From NCBI GenBank assembly GCA_043730365.1, contig JAYTKJ010000646.1, positions 1 to 41,864 of the forward strand: a DNA stretch of 41,864 nt, read 5' to 3'. The stretch is from VFZP01 sp043730365 (GTDB lineage: Bacteria; Acidobacteriota; Terriglobia; Bryobacterales; Bryobacteraceae). The position numbers and the translations under genes are program-made. Below, in pieces: positions 33,324-41,763 of this stretch. Under the pieces are notes generated by a model. It was given only the letters and a program-made list of their open reading frames with translations. It was not told the DNA's origin and searched no databases. Within the stretch, counting starts at the first letter, position 1. Each line of letters begins with the position of its first letter.

Positions 33324-33869
33324 AGCGGTAGCCGCACGATATTCGGCCACCCATTGCCGGTTGAGTTCTTCTCCCGAGACCAACGACGTCTCGGCCTGGC
33401 ACCGCGCGCACTTGCGCTTGTACGTCACTGCCTTTGCCAACTCACCACCGCATTGTGGGCAGACGGAAGGCGAAGCGGCGATCAGGCCTTCAATCATCCT
33501 CACCCAACCGCTGACTCGCATGAACTGACGGTTCAAGCTGGCCACCCGGACCTCGCCTTCGAGCGCCGACGCGTCAAGCTCCGGCATGCGGGCGGCCAGC
33601 AAAGCCTTGCCCGCTTCCGTCAACAGGCCGTTCTGCTCAAGCACGTCCTGACCAAAGATATCCTTGGCGGTTTGCAGGATGCTTTTTTCAGAGAGCCAGA
33701 TGTCGAATGCTTCTTCGGCACCCATGGAAATCTCAATGAGATCGAGTGACTCGGCGCCCAGGTCGTCCAGATAAGCGTCTGGCGTTACCTTCGCCGCCTC
33801 AACGTGCAGGCTCCGGCGCACTATGGCCGCGAACCGGCTCAGAATCTCTGCTTGGCTTGGTGCTGGCAT
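33306..33869 (-). CDS. Acyl carrier protein with C-terminal zinc-ribbon extension
   Basis: A 187-residue protein. Residues 1-85 are an acyl carrier domain: 'AIVRRSLHVEAAKVTPDAY', 'DDLGAESLDLIEISMGAEE', with S41 as the phosphopantetheine site. A discrete ACP would end near residue 85; here an extra helical linker ('GLLTEAGKALLAARMPEL', 'FMRVSGWVRMIEGLI') and a zinc ribbon follow: CPQC at about 140-143 and CARC at about 157-160. It lies 19 bases downstream of the active ketosynthase gene in the same direction, so the two form an operon. The zinc ribbon could dock a partner enzyme or the chain-length factor. Ends convergently inside the FkbM gene tail. Confidence 0.85.
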   Translation of the reverse strand: MPAPSQAEILSRFAAIVRRSLHVEAAKVTPDAYLDDLGAESLDLIEISMGAEEAFDIWLSEKSILQTAKDIFGQDVLEQNGLLTEAGKALLAARMPELDASALEGEVRVASLNRQFMRVSGWVRMIEGLIAASPSVCPQCGGELAKAVTYKRKCARCQAETSLVSGEELNRQWVAEYRAATASLGPK

Positions 33870-33888
33870 CTATTTCGTGTTTCCTACT

Positions 33889-35175
33889 TTACTTCGTCAC
33901 GGCTCGTACGGCGATTACCGCGTTGTGCCCACCGAAGGCGAAAGAATTCACCAGAGCGGCCGTGACACTGGCTCGGCGCTTCTCATTGGGTACACAATCA
34001 AGGTCGATTTCAGGATCCTGAGCAGCCACGTGCATGGTGGGCGGAACCACTCCATCTCGCATGGCCAATACTGCGCAGATCAGATTGGTGACGGCAGCGC
34101 CCGAGATCGTGTGACCCAATTGTCCCTTGTTCGATGAGACCAATACGCGGCGGCCGCGGCTTCCCAAAGCGTGGGTGATCGCCTGGGCTTCCATCCGGTC
34201 ATTCTTCGGAGTGGACGTGCCGTGGGCCGCTACGTAACCAACTTCGTCCGGGCTCATGCGCGCTGAAACGAGAGCGGCAATCATCGCTTGCGCTTCGATC
34301 CTTCCATCCGGTGAAGGGTCGGTCAAATTCATCGCGCACGTGTTGCTGCCGAAGCCCGCCAGTTCGGCCAGGATGGTGGCGCCGCGCGCCCGGGCGTGAT
34401 CCCAATCTTCCAACACTACCGCACCACCGCCCTCGCCCATGACGAAGCCATCGCGGTGGCGATCAAACGGGCGCGAGGCGGTGGCCGGGTCCGCATTCTG
34501 GGTCAACGCGCCCAGCACTGCGAAGTACAGAATGCCAATTGGGCTGACGACGGCGGCGGCGCCTCCGGCGATCATCACTTGGGCGCGGCCGCTGCGGATG
34601 AGCCGGAAAGCCTCCCCGATGGCGTGGCCGCTGGCGGCGCAAGCGGTGTCGCAAGTGAGAACAGGACCGGCGAGGCCGAAAAGCGCGGACACCTTGGAGG
34701 CGGCGTCGTCGGCCAATCGACGGGTGAAGTTGTCCTCCCGTTGCTGTGCCAACGGAAACGAAGCCAGATCCACATCAGTTTGATCGGTCCGCCGATGCTC
34801 ATAGTATTTGCTGGTGAGCTCCACGTCTAGATAGGCGGCGCTCACGCCGGCCGAAACACCAGCCCGCTGCCGGACGAATCCCGATTTTGTTAAGCCGCTG
34901 GCGGCCCACGCCTCACGCGCACATTCCATGAAAATGCGGGCGCCGCGACGAGTGCCGGGCGCTGGCGGCTGGGCGAAATTATCGGTGTCTACCAGACCCG
35001 CGCCACTCCATTGAGGGATCTCAGCCGCCACTTGGCAGCGGTACTGTGACGAGTCAAACAGCGAAATGCGGGCGATGCCGTTGTCCCCGGCCAGCAGGCG
35101 CGGCCACACCTCGGCGACCCCCACGCCAAGGGAATTCGCCATGCCGAGACCCGTGATAGCAACGCGCCGGTCCAT
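33889..35175 (-). CDS. Beta-ketoacyl-ACP synthase, catalytically complete (FabF/KS-alpha-like)
   Basis: A 428-residue ketosynthase of the KAS I/II type that condenses an acyl chain with malonyl-ACP. All catalytic residues are present: C179 in 'CDTACAASGHAIG', H318 in 'AAHGTSTPKND', K350 and H355 in 'NKGQLGHTISGAAV'. N-terminus 'RRVAITGLGMANSLG' and C-terminus 'NSFAFGGHNAVIAV' are standard. ATG 35175 is chosen because the conserved strand begins there; ATG 35190 is an alternative. The frame is open to 35430, but that part is antisense to the divergent gene. It leads into the ACP gene 19 bases downstream and diverges from a catalytically defective homologue, suggesting a KS/CLF pair. Confidence 0.92.
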   Translation of the reverse strand: MDRRVAITGLGMANSLGVGVAEVWPRLLAGDNGIARISLFDSSQYRCQVAAEIPQWSGAGLVDTDNFAQPPAPGTRRGARIFMECAREAWAASGLTKSGFVRQRAGVSAGVSAAYLDVELTSKYYEHRRTDQTDVDLASFPLAQQREDNFTRRLADDAASKVSALFGLAGPVLTCDTACAASGHAIGEAFRLIRSGRAQVMIAGGAAAVVSPIGILYFAVLGALTQNADPATASRPFDRHRDGFVMGEGGGAVVLEDWDHARARGATILAELAGFGSNTCAMNLTDPSPDGRIEAQAMIAALVSARMSPDEVGYVAAHGTSTPKNDRMEAQAITHALGSRGRRVLVSSNKGQLGHTISGAAVTNLICAVLAMRDGVVPPTMHVAAQDPEIDLDCVPNEKRRASVTAALVNSFAFGGHNAVIAVRAVTK

Positions 35176-35205
35176 CGCGCAGGTTACCATGCGTGGGAGG
35201 TAGGA

Positions 35206-36324
35206 ATGCACTTGCCGCCGCCCGAGATCGTTGTTACCGGCATGGGGTTGGCCAGTTCGATCGGCTCCAGTGTGGCTGAGGGCTTCGACTGCTTGATGAA
35301 AGGCGGACCTTGTTTCGGCGCCGTGATCCCGTATGAACTCTCGAGGCTGCTCCGCGTGCCGAAGAACCAGAAGTTTCTCTCGTGTTCGGCTCGCCATCTG
35401 ATGTGGGCCGGCCTCAGGGCGCTCGAGCAAAGCGGTTGGACCCGTGAGACATTGTTAGCAGAACGGACGGCCATCTTCACAGGGTCAGGCCAAGTGGGGC
35501 TCGAGCCATCGCAGATCTTCCCGGGCTTCCGCGCAGCCCATACGTCCGAAGGCCAGGCCGATTGGGCCGCGCTTGGAGGCCCGGCCTCACGGCTGCTCGA
35601 TCCCTTTTTTCCGCTGCGCGCTCTCTCCAATTCCGGGTTGGCGTTGCTGGCTATGGAAGTGGGAGCGCGCGGCCCCTCGAATAATTTCGTGCAGTCCGAC
35701 ACCGCCGGCGCGCACGCCCTCGATGCAGCCATCGCCGGGCTGCAGGAGAGCCTGTGTGATGTGGCGCTCGCCGGTGCTTTCGACTCGTTGCTGACTCCGG
35801 CCAACGAGCTGAATTATCGACGTATGGGTCTTCTCTCGCCAACGGGATGCTTGCGCCCATTCGATGGCACGGCTGACGGTGTGGTGCTTGGCGAGGCCGG
35901 CGTCGCGCTGGCGCTGGAGCGGAAAGTGGACGCCGAGGCACGCGGCGCGTTGATCCTGGCCGGTATCGCGCTCGACGACGGCCTCACGCGACCGGACTTC
36001 ATCGTGGCCGCCGGGCACGGAGTGTCTGGCCTCGATTTGCAAGAAGCGGCGGACCTCGATCGTTCCGTGTCATGCACCGCTTTCAAAGGCCTCACCGGTT
36101 ATCTGGGCGCGGCGACGGGGCTGGTAGAGGTGGCGTTGGCGATCGCGGCTTTGCAAGCGCGCGTCGTTCCCGCCGTCGTAGGTTTGTCGCAGATTGCCAC
36201 TGGAGTGGAATTGAATTTGATGATGAAGTCCGAACGCCTGCCGGGGAATCGGCTGGTGAGCGCACGCTGTTTGAGCCGATCCTGGCTGGGGCAGACCGCC
36301 GCGATCAACGTCGTGAGCTACTGA
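35206..36324 (+). CDS. Ketosynthase homologue lacking the catalytic Cys (chain-length-factor-like)
   Basis: A 372-residue thiolase-fold protein clearly related to the divergent ketosynthase ('PEIVVTGMGLASSIGSSVAE' at the start, quoted in part; 'GCLRPFDGTADGVVLGEAG' in the middle). At the nucleophile it reads 'SDTAGAHAL': G168 replaces Cys. H271 is kept ('GHGVSGLD'), K294 is kept ('FKGLTGYLGA'), but Y299 replaces the second His. It is about 55 residues shorter than the active enzyme. This pattern matches chain-length factors (KS-beta), which form heterodimers with an active ketosynthase. GGGAGGTAGGA directly before the ATG fixes the start. It converges on the phosphodiesterase gene with a 7-base overlap. 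Confidence 0.82.
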   Translation: MHLPPPEIVVTGMGLASSIGSSVAEGFDCLMKGGPCFGAVIPYELSRLLRVPKNQKFLSCSARHLMWAGLRALEQSGWTRETLLAERTAIFTGSGQVGLEPSQIFPGFRAAHTSEGQADWAALGGPASRLLDPFFPLRALSNSGLALLAMEVGARGPSNNFVQSDTAGAHALDAAIAGLQESLCDVALAGAFDSLLTPANELNYRRMGLLSPTGCLRPFDGTADGVVLGEAGVALALERKVDAEARGALILAGIALDDGLTRPDFIVAAGHGVSGLDLQEAADLDRSVSCTAFKGLTGYLGAATGLVEVALAIAALQARVVPAVVGLSQIATGVELNLMMKSERLPGNRLVSARCLSRSWLGQTAAINVVSY

Positions 36325-37601
36325 AAGAGCGGCAGTGGTTTCCCTTTCGCCGAGGGCAACGCAATTCCCAACAACTTCGCAATCGTTGGGGCGATATCGA
36401 GATTGGAAACCACACCGAGTTTTACGCCCGCCTTCACACCTCGGCCGCTGACGATGAAGATCGGGTTCATGTCCGTATCGCTCGCCAGATAGCCGTGGCT
36501 GCCGCCCACCTGGGGCACAGCCGCGGTGACTGGTCCGCCAGTAGCTCCTGAGAACGAATAGCCGTCCTTGGCGGCCAACAGCAGTTGCCCAAACTGCGGA
36601 TCGCGCTCAGGGCGGGGAAGCCCCAGCGCCGGAAACTCATCGACGCCGTATATCCTGTCGATCCCTTCCACCCCGGTCAAGGCCTCCCGCACTTTGGGAA
36701 TCCATTCGGCCGCTTTGACGTAGACGAAGGCCGACCCGCCCTCGGGGAGCACAAACGCTTTCTCGCCCAGGCCCGCGGCCTGAAGCGCCACCATCGCCCG
36801 AATCTCGCGCTGATAGGCCTTGAAGCCGTGATCGGAGACAATCAGAAACGTCGTGCGCGCGGAGAGACCCGCTTGATGAACCGCCGTCACCAGCTTCTCC
36901 ACGCAGCTATCGAGGAACGCCATCGCTGTCCGCCCTGCCAGCGTGTTTGGCCCATACTGGTGATGTTCGGAATCCAGGGACAGCAGGTGCAGAAGCAGCA
37001 GATCCGGCTGATGCGCGCGGATGAGATACTCGCCGGCCCTGGTCCAAATTTGATCGCGCCACAGGATATTTGCTTTGGTGAACCCGTCCAGATCGGCCGG
37101 CGAGATGACACCCTTGGCTATCATCTCTTTTTCCAACGTGCCGCCCACCGACGGCCATTCGGCGAAGGCCCACGTGATGCCTGGCGCGTTGTTGATCGCA
37201 ACCCAATCCACCTGTGCTGTGGTGAGGCCTGCCCGACGCGCCGCGTCGTACACGGTGGGAGCGTGGACCATCTTCACCATGTCCATCATCGGCTCCACCT
37301 TCACCGGCGGCCATGAGCCCGTGCGGACGATAGTTCCGTTCGCCAGCAGTCCGTGTTCATCGGCGCGCACTCCGGTCACCATGGTGGTGTGATTCGGCCA
37401 CGTTACCGTGGGATTGATGGCTGTCATCGCTCCCCCAACGCCGGCCCGCATCAGTTTTCGCAGGGTCGGGATCGGGAGCTTGGGATCGTTAAGCGCGTAG
37501 GCTGGAAAGCCATCAAGGGAAATCATCACCACCTTGGGCGACCCAGGCGATTGAGCCACTGCCAGCGCACACAGCCACAACGCCAGGAAAGTTGCTCTCA
37601 T
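36318..37601 (-). CDS. Secreted alkaline-phosphatase-superfamily phosphodiesterase (NPP-like)
   Basis: A 427-residue member of the nucleotide pyrophosphatase/phosphodiesterase branch of the alkaline phosphatase superfamily. Signal peptide about 1-16 (RATFLALWLCALAVA). Metal-site Asp in 'KVVMISLDGFPAYAL', threonine nucleophile in 'TWPNHTTMVTGVRADEHG', second metal region in 'LLLLHLLSLDSEHHQYGP' and 'LIVSDHGFKAYQR', third in 'GGSHGYLASDTDMNPIF'. All key motifs are intact. The ATG at 37601 overlaps the stop codon of the upstream SMP-30 gene (TGATG), which fixes the start; the frame is open to 37904 but that part is antisense-like and Arg-rich. Predicted periplasmic; substrate unknown. Confidence 0.92.
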   Translation of the reverse strand: MRATFLALWLCALAVAQSPGSPKVVMISLDGFPAYALNDPKLPIPTLRKLMRAGVGGAMTAINPTVTWPNHTTMVTGVRADEHGLLANGTIVRTGSWPPVKVEPMMDMVKMVHAPTVYDAARRAGLTTAQVDWVAINNAPGITWAFAEWPSVGGTLEKEMIAKGVISPADLDGFTKANILWRDQIWTRAGEYLIRAHQPDLLLLHLLSLDSEHHQYGPNTLAGRTAMAFLDSCVEKLVTAVHQAGLSARTTFLIVSDHGFKAYQREIRAMVALQAAGLGEKAFVLPEGGSAFVYVKAAEWIPKVREALTGVEGIDRIYGVDEFPALGLPRPERDPQFGQLLLAAKDGYSFSGATGGPVTAAVPQVGGSHGYLASDTDMNPIFIVSGRGVKAGVKLGVVSNLDIAPTIAKLLGIALPSAKGKPLPLFQ

Positions 37602-38626
37602 CAGGCGATGTGTCCCGCCGTTGTTTGCACATACAGGGCGTAGAGAGATTGGCTGGCCACCATGAAGAGCCGATTGCGCCGCGTGCCGCCGAAGCACACA
37701 TTCGCGCAATTCTCCGGGAGCCGAATCATGCCGATGCGCTCGCCGCTCGGGGCAATCACTTGTACGCCGGGACGCGCGCCGGCCCAGATGTTTCCGTCGA
37801 CGTCGCAGCGCATGCCATCGGCGGTGGAGGGGGCTCCGGTGCCGGGAATATCCAACTTGATGAACTGCTTCCCATTGCGCAATGCGCGGCCATCCACGTC
37901 CCACACCTTCATGTCTCGCCCCTCAGCGCCGGTGTCGGCGATATAGAGCTTTTTGTAATCCGGCGAAAAGCAAATGCCATTGGCGGCGCTCACTTCGTCG
38001 GTCACTTTGGCGATGGCGCCGGTCTTGGGGTCGGCGCGATAGACGGCTTCTTTCAACTCCTTGGGCGCCTGGTAGCCCTCGTAATTTCCGTTGATGCCGT
38101 AGGGCGGGTCCGTGAACCAGACGCCGCCATCCGGATGCACGACGATGTCGTTGGGTGAGTTGAGCCGCTTGCCTTCAAATTTTTCGGCGATCACTGTCAC
38201 GCTGCCGTTGTACTCATAGCGCACGACGCGGCGGCCGCCGTGTTCGCACGAAAGTTGCCGGCCTTCGTAGTCAAAGGTGTTGCCGTTGCTGTAGCCGGCC
38301 GGATTGCGGAAGACGGTGGTTCGCCCGTCTTCCTCTATCCAGCGCAGTTGCACGTTGGCCGGGATATCGCTCCACACCAAATACTTGCCCACGCCATTCC
38401 AGGCCGGGCCTTCCGCCCACGACGTGCCGGTGTGCAGTCGTTTGATGCTGGTGTTGCCGATCATATATTTCCGGAAGCGATTGTCCAAGGCAATCACGTC
38501 GGGGTCCGGATATTGGATCGGCTGCCCGCCGGACCAATCGCGGGGTGTGGCAATTGGAGACGGCGGCGGAGCCTGTGCGGCGGCCGCTGTGATGGCGGCG
38601 GCGGTGAGAAAAGTGCGGCGGTTCAT
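37601..38626 (-). CDS. Tat-exported SMP-30/gluconolactonase family protein
   Basis: A 341-residue six-bladed propeller lactonase of the SMP-30/LRE family, which opens sugar-acid lactones with one divalent metal. A twin-arginine signal is present (NRRTFLTAAAITAAAAQ). Family motifs: 'GTSWAEGPAWNGVGKYL' (metal Glu), 'SNGNTFDYEGRQLSCEHG', 'LNSPNDIVVHPDGGVWFTD' (Asn metal ligand), 'ANGICFSPDYKKLYIADTG' and 'GMRCDVDGNIWAGA'. It overlaps the downstream phosphodiesterase by one base and lies 50 bases after the ADOP permease gene, so they may be one transcript. Substrate is likely a sugar lactone but cannot be specified. Confidence 0.92.
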   Translation of the reverse strand: MNRRTFLTAAAITAAAAQAPPPSPIATPRDWSGGQPIQYPDPDVIALDNRFRKYMIGNTSIKRLHTGTSWAEGPAWNGVGKYLVWSDIPANVQLRWIEEDGRTTVFRNPAGYSNGNTFDYEGRQLSCEHGGRRVVRYEYNGSVTVIAEKFEGKRLNSPNDIVVHPDGGVWFTDPPYGINGNYEGYQAPKELKEAVYRADPKTGAIAKVTDEVSAANGICFSPDYKKLYIADTGAEGRDMKVWDVDGRALRNGKQFIKLDIPGTGAPSTADGMRCDVDGNIWAGARPGVQVIAPSGERIGMIRLPENCANVCFGGTRRNRLFMVASQSLYALYVQTTAGHIA

Positions 38627-38676
38627 AGGGGTATCTGTTATCTGTACCGCAAACTCACCCGGTTGTCACCTGCCAC

Positions 38677-41315
38677 TTACTCGCTTCTGAGCGCCTCCAG
38701 CGGATTGACTTGCGCGGCGCGGCGCGCGGGAATGAAACTCGCCGCCAGCGCCGCCGCGCCCAGCAGGCAAGCGACCGCCGCGAAGGTCGGTGGATCGAAG
38801 GAGTTCACGCCGAACAGCAAGCTGCGCAGCAGCTTGGCCGCCCCGAGGGCGCACAGCAGGCCCATCGCGATGCCCGCCAGAGTGAGGCGTCCCGCCTCTT
38901 TCAAGACCAGCTTGTAAACTGCCCCAGGTTCTGCGCCGAGCGCCATGCGGACTCCGATCTCACCCGTTCGCTGGCTTACCGAGTAGGCCAGCACGCCATA
39001 AATTCCCATTACGCCCAGTATCAACGCCAACGCGGCAAAGCCTCCCACCAACCAAGCCGAGGACCGCTGGAGATACGCGGAGGGTGAATTGCCGATCCGG
39101 TCCGGCATCGTCACCGCGTCCACGGTGACCACGTTGCGGTCTAGCTGGCGAATGGTCGCGGCCAGAACCGGCAGGAGAGGCTTCTCGGCCAGCGACGTTC
39201 TCACCACCAGACCAAAATACGTGCTGGTGCTTTGGTTGAAAGGAAAGTACAGAACGGGTGGAATGGGCACTTCAAGCGGCCCTTCTCTGATATCTTCCAC
39301 GATGCCGACGATTTCAATCGGCTTGGGGGGATTGGTGATGAAGGAGAACTGCTTACCAAGCGGATCCTCGCCAGGAAAATATTGTTTGGCCATCGCACGA
39401 TTGATGAGCGCCACCCGAGGCTTGGACGAATTGTCGGCTTCGGAAAAGTGGCGGCCGCGCCACAACTTTGCTCCCAGCGTTTGGAAGTAACCTGGGCTCA
39501 CTTCACGAAATGGCGTATCCATGTGCTCACCGTGCCAAGGCCGGCCCAGGATTCGCACCCAGGTGGTGTTACCGTTTCCACCCACCGGCAGACTGGTGGC
39601 GATGCCCGCCGATTGCACGCCGGGGAGGGTTTCAACTTGATGTAAGAGCCGACGCGTGAACGCAATCACTTGGTCGTCCTTGGCATAAGTTGAATCCGGC
39701 ATGTAGACCTGTAACGTCGCCAGATGGTCAGGTTGAAACCCGAGGTCCACTCGCAGCAGCCTATACAAACTCTGGCCCAGCAGCGCGGCGCAAACCAGGA
39801 GCACCATCGCCGTTGCCAGCTCCACCACCATCAGTCTGGAGCCGAGATGCCTCCACACGGTTCCAGCCGAACCCCGGCTGCCTTCGGCCAGTCCTGCCCG
39901 CATCCGCGACAGGCGGAGGATTGGTGTGAGGGAGAACAGTGCTGCGGCAAGCACTGCGATCGCTCCAGCGAAGACCAATACTCGGGGGGTGAGGCCCGGG
40001 CCACGAAAGAAGGGCATGCGATCAAGCAATTCGGCCGGAATGAAACCGGTGAGCAGTTGGGCGATCGAGCGGGCGGCGAGAACTCCCAGCAGGCTGCCAA
40101 CGGCCGCGAGCACCAGTCCCTCGGTCACAAACTGGCGGATCAGCCGCGCCCTACCTGCGCCCAGCGCGTTGCGCACGGCGATCTCCCGCCGCCGGCTCTC
40201 GCAGCGAACGAGCAGCAGACTGGCGACGTTGGCTGCCGCGATCAACAACAGCAGCCCCGCGCCGCTAAGCAGCAGTAGGAGCGTGGGCCGCGTTCGCCCG
40301 ACGATCACTTCGCTCAGCGCCGACACGGCCGCACCCTGACCGCGATTGGAGTCTGGATACTGTTGCTCGAGGCGCCGGGCGATGGCGGTGAGATTGGCGA
40401 GCGCAACTGGCGGGGACACGCCATCTTTGAGCCGCCCCACGCCATAGATCGAGTGCAGCTTCGTCTCAAGTCACATTCACTAGTGGCGTGCAGCGCCATC
40501 CAGAACTCGGCGGGCTCGGCAGGCGCGAAATGAAAATCGCGAGGCAGGACGCCGACGACAACGTTAGACGTTCCGTCGAGCGAAACCGTCTGCCCGACGA
40601 CATCCGCTCTGCCGCCGAATCGCTGTTGCCAGGCGCCGTAGCTGAGCAGAACCGCGCGGGGCGCCGCCGGTAAGTCTTCGCCAGCGTGGAAATCGCGGCC
40701 TAGCAACGGAGCCACGCCCAATATGCGGAAGAAGCCGGCCGTCACTCGCGCTCCACGCGCCGGCTCAGCGCCGGTGGAGGTGGCGAACAGGAAGCCCGAT
40801 CTCTGATAGGCCTCCAGGGATTGGAAGACTGTACTCTGCTGCTTCCAGTCCAGGTAGTCGGGATAGGAAAGATTGTTCTCCGGAAACATCGCCACGCTGC
40901 CGAACACCCCGAGCAACCGCGTTGGATCGCGATAGGGCAGCGGTTGCAGCAGCGCTGCGTCGACGAAGGCAAAGATAGAGACGCCCGCACACATTCCGAG
41001 CGCCAGCATCAGCGTGGCCGCGCCCGTGAATCCGGGGTTCTTTCGCAACTGCCGCACGGCAAAGCGAAGGTCCTGCCACAAGTGTTCAACCACCGGAACC
41101 GTGTTTTGCTCGCGCCAGGCTTCTTTGGTGGCTTCTACGCCGCCCAGCGTAAGGACCGCAACCCGCCGAGCTTCGTTGGGCGCCATGCCTGCGCGAATGT
41201 TCTCGTCGGTGTGCAGTTGCAGATGACTCTCGAGTTCGTCGGCGATTTCGCGCTCCCGCCGCTCGTTCGGCAGTACTCCTGCCAGCCGGCTTAGCCACGC
41301 ACGAATGAACTTCAT
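38677..41315 (-). pseudogene. ADOP-type ABC permease (MacB_PCD/FtsX), one frameshift
   Basis: An acidobacterial duplicated orphan permease of about 880 residues, split by one frameshift near 40456-40460. The first part (41315 to about 40460) has the ADOP N-terminal prefix ('AWLSRLAGVLPNERRERE', 'ADELESHLQLHTDENIRAG'), a membrane helix ('AATLMLALGMCAGVSIFAF') and the periplasmic core ending 'FWMALHATSECDLRRS'. The second part resumes in another frame with 'LHSIYGVGRLKDGVSPPVA', a first FtsX domain, the duplicated MacB core ('STSYFGLVVRTSL' region) and a final FtsX domain. Adding one C in 'AGCTG' restores the frame. Either a recent mutation or a read error. The start overlaps the PadR stop (ATGA). 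No ATP-binding subunit is adjacent, as usual for ADOPs. Confidence 0.8.
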
Positions 41316-41659
41316 GCCTGCCCCTCCGGCGACGGCGTCAGAAACCGTGCGAGGATGGCCGTGGCCTGCTCCCACTCTCGCGTTTCCTGCTCCAACCGTT
41401 TTCGACCCGCCCGCGATAGCTTATAGAATTTGGCCTTGCGATTGTTCTCCGACAACCCCCATTCAGAGGCAATGGCGCCCTCTTGTTCCAACTTCAGCAG
41501 GGCCGGGTACAGCGTTCCGTAGTTAACCGAGAGCAGGTTTCCGCTGGTCAACTCAATGCGGCGCGCGATTCCATATCCGTGAATTGGGCCCAGGGCCTCG
41601 ATGGTCTTCAACACCATCAAGGCCAGGGTTCCTTGCCAGACTTCCGCGCTGTCGCTCAT
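41312..41659 (-). CDS. PadR family transcriptional regulator
   Basis: A 115-residue winged-helix repressor of the PadR family. The helix-turn-helix region is 'GTLALMVLKTIEALGPIHG' and 'IARRIELTSGNLLSVNYGT', the hallmark 'LYPALLKLEQEGAIASEWG' follows (wing), and the C-terminal helix 'SRAGRKRLEQETREWEQAT' mediates dimerisation. The ATG has AGGA seven bases upstream. It overlaps the permease start by four bases (ATGA) and so is cotranscribed with it, the usual acidobacterial PadR-ADOP pairing. It probably represses its own operon through the inverted repeat upstream. Confidence 0.93.
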   Translation of the reverse strand: MSDSAEVWQGTLALMVLKTIEALGPIHGYGIARRIELTSGNLLSVNYGTLYPALLKLEQEGAIASEWGLSENNRKAKFYKLSRAGRKRLEQETREWEQATAILARFLTPSPEGQA

Positions 41660-41667
41660 ATTGAATT

Positions 41668-41719
41668 CCTATTGCTTTACCATAGGAAGGTATCACGTCT
41701 TCTATGGGAAGGCAATAGG
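41668..41719. promoter_or_regulatory. Candidate PadR operator: long inverted repeat
   Basis: Two 18-base arms, CCTATTGCTTTACCATAG (41668-41685) and CTATGGGAAGGCAATAGG (41702-41719), match as an inverted repeat at 16 of 18 positions around a 16-base spacer. The repeat begins nine bases upstream of the PadR start codon, so it would overlap its promoter, as expected for autoregulation. The inner halves alone (CCATAG / CTATGG) are a perfect repeat. It also lies 45 bases before the start of the divergent gene at 41764 and could control both. Confidence 0.6.
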
Positions 41720-41763
41720 GGGAGCGAGATCGGTCCAATCGCCGGAAGGTGTAAGATCTGGGA

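Noticed and set aside
35191..35430. N-terminal extension of the active ketosynthase
   Set aside because: The region is antisense to the chain-length-factor-like gene and the conserved first strand starts at MDRRVAITGLG.
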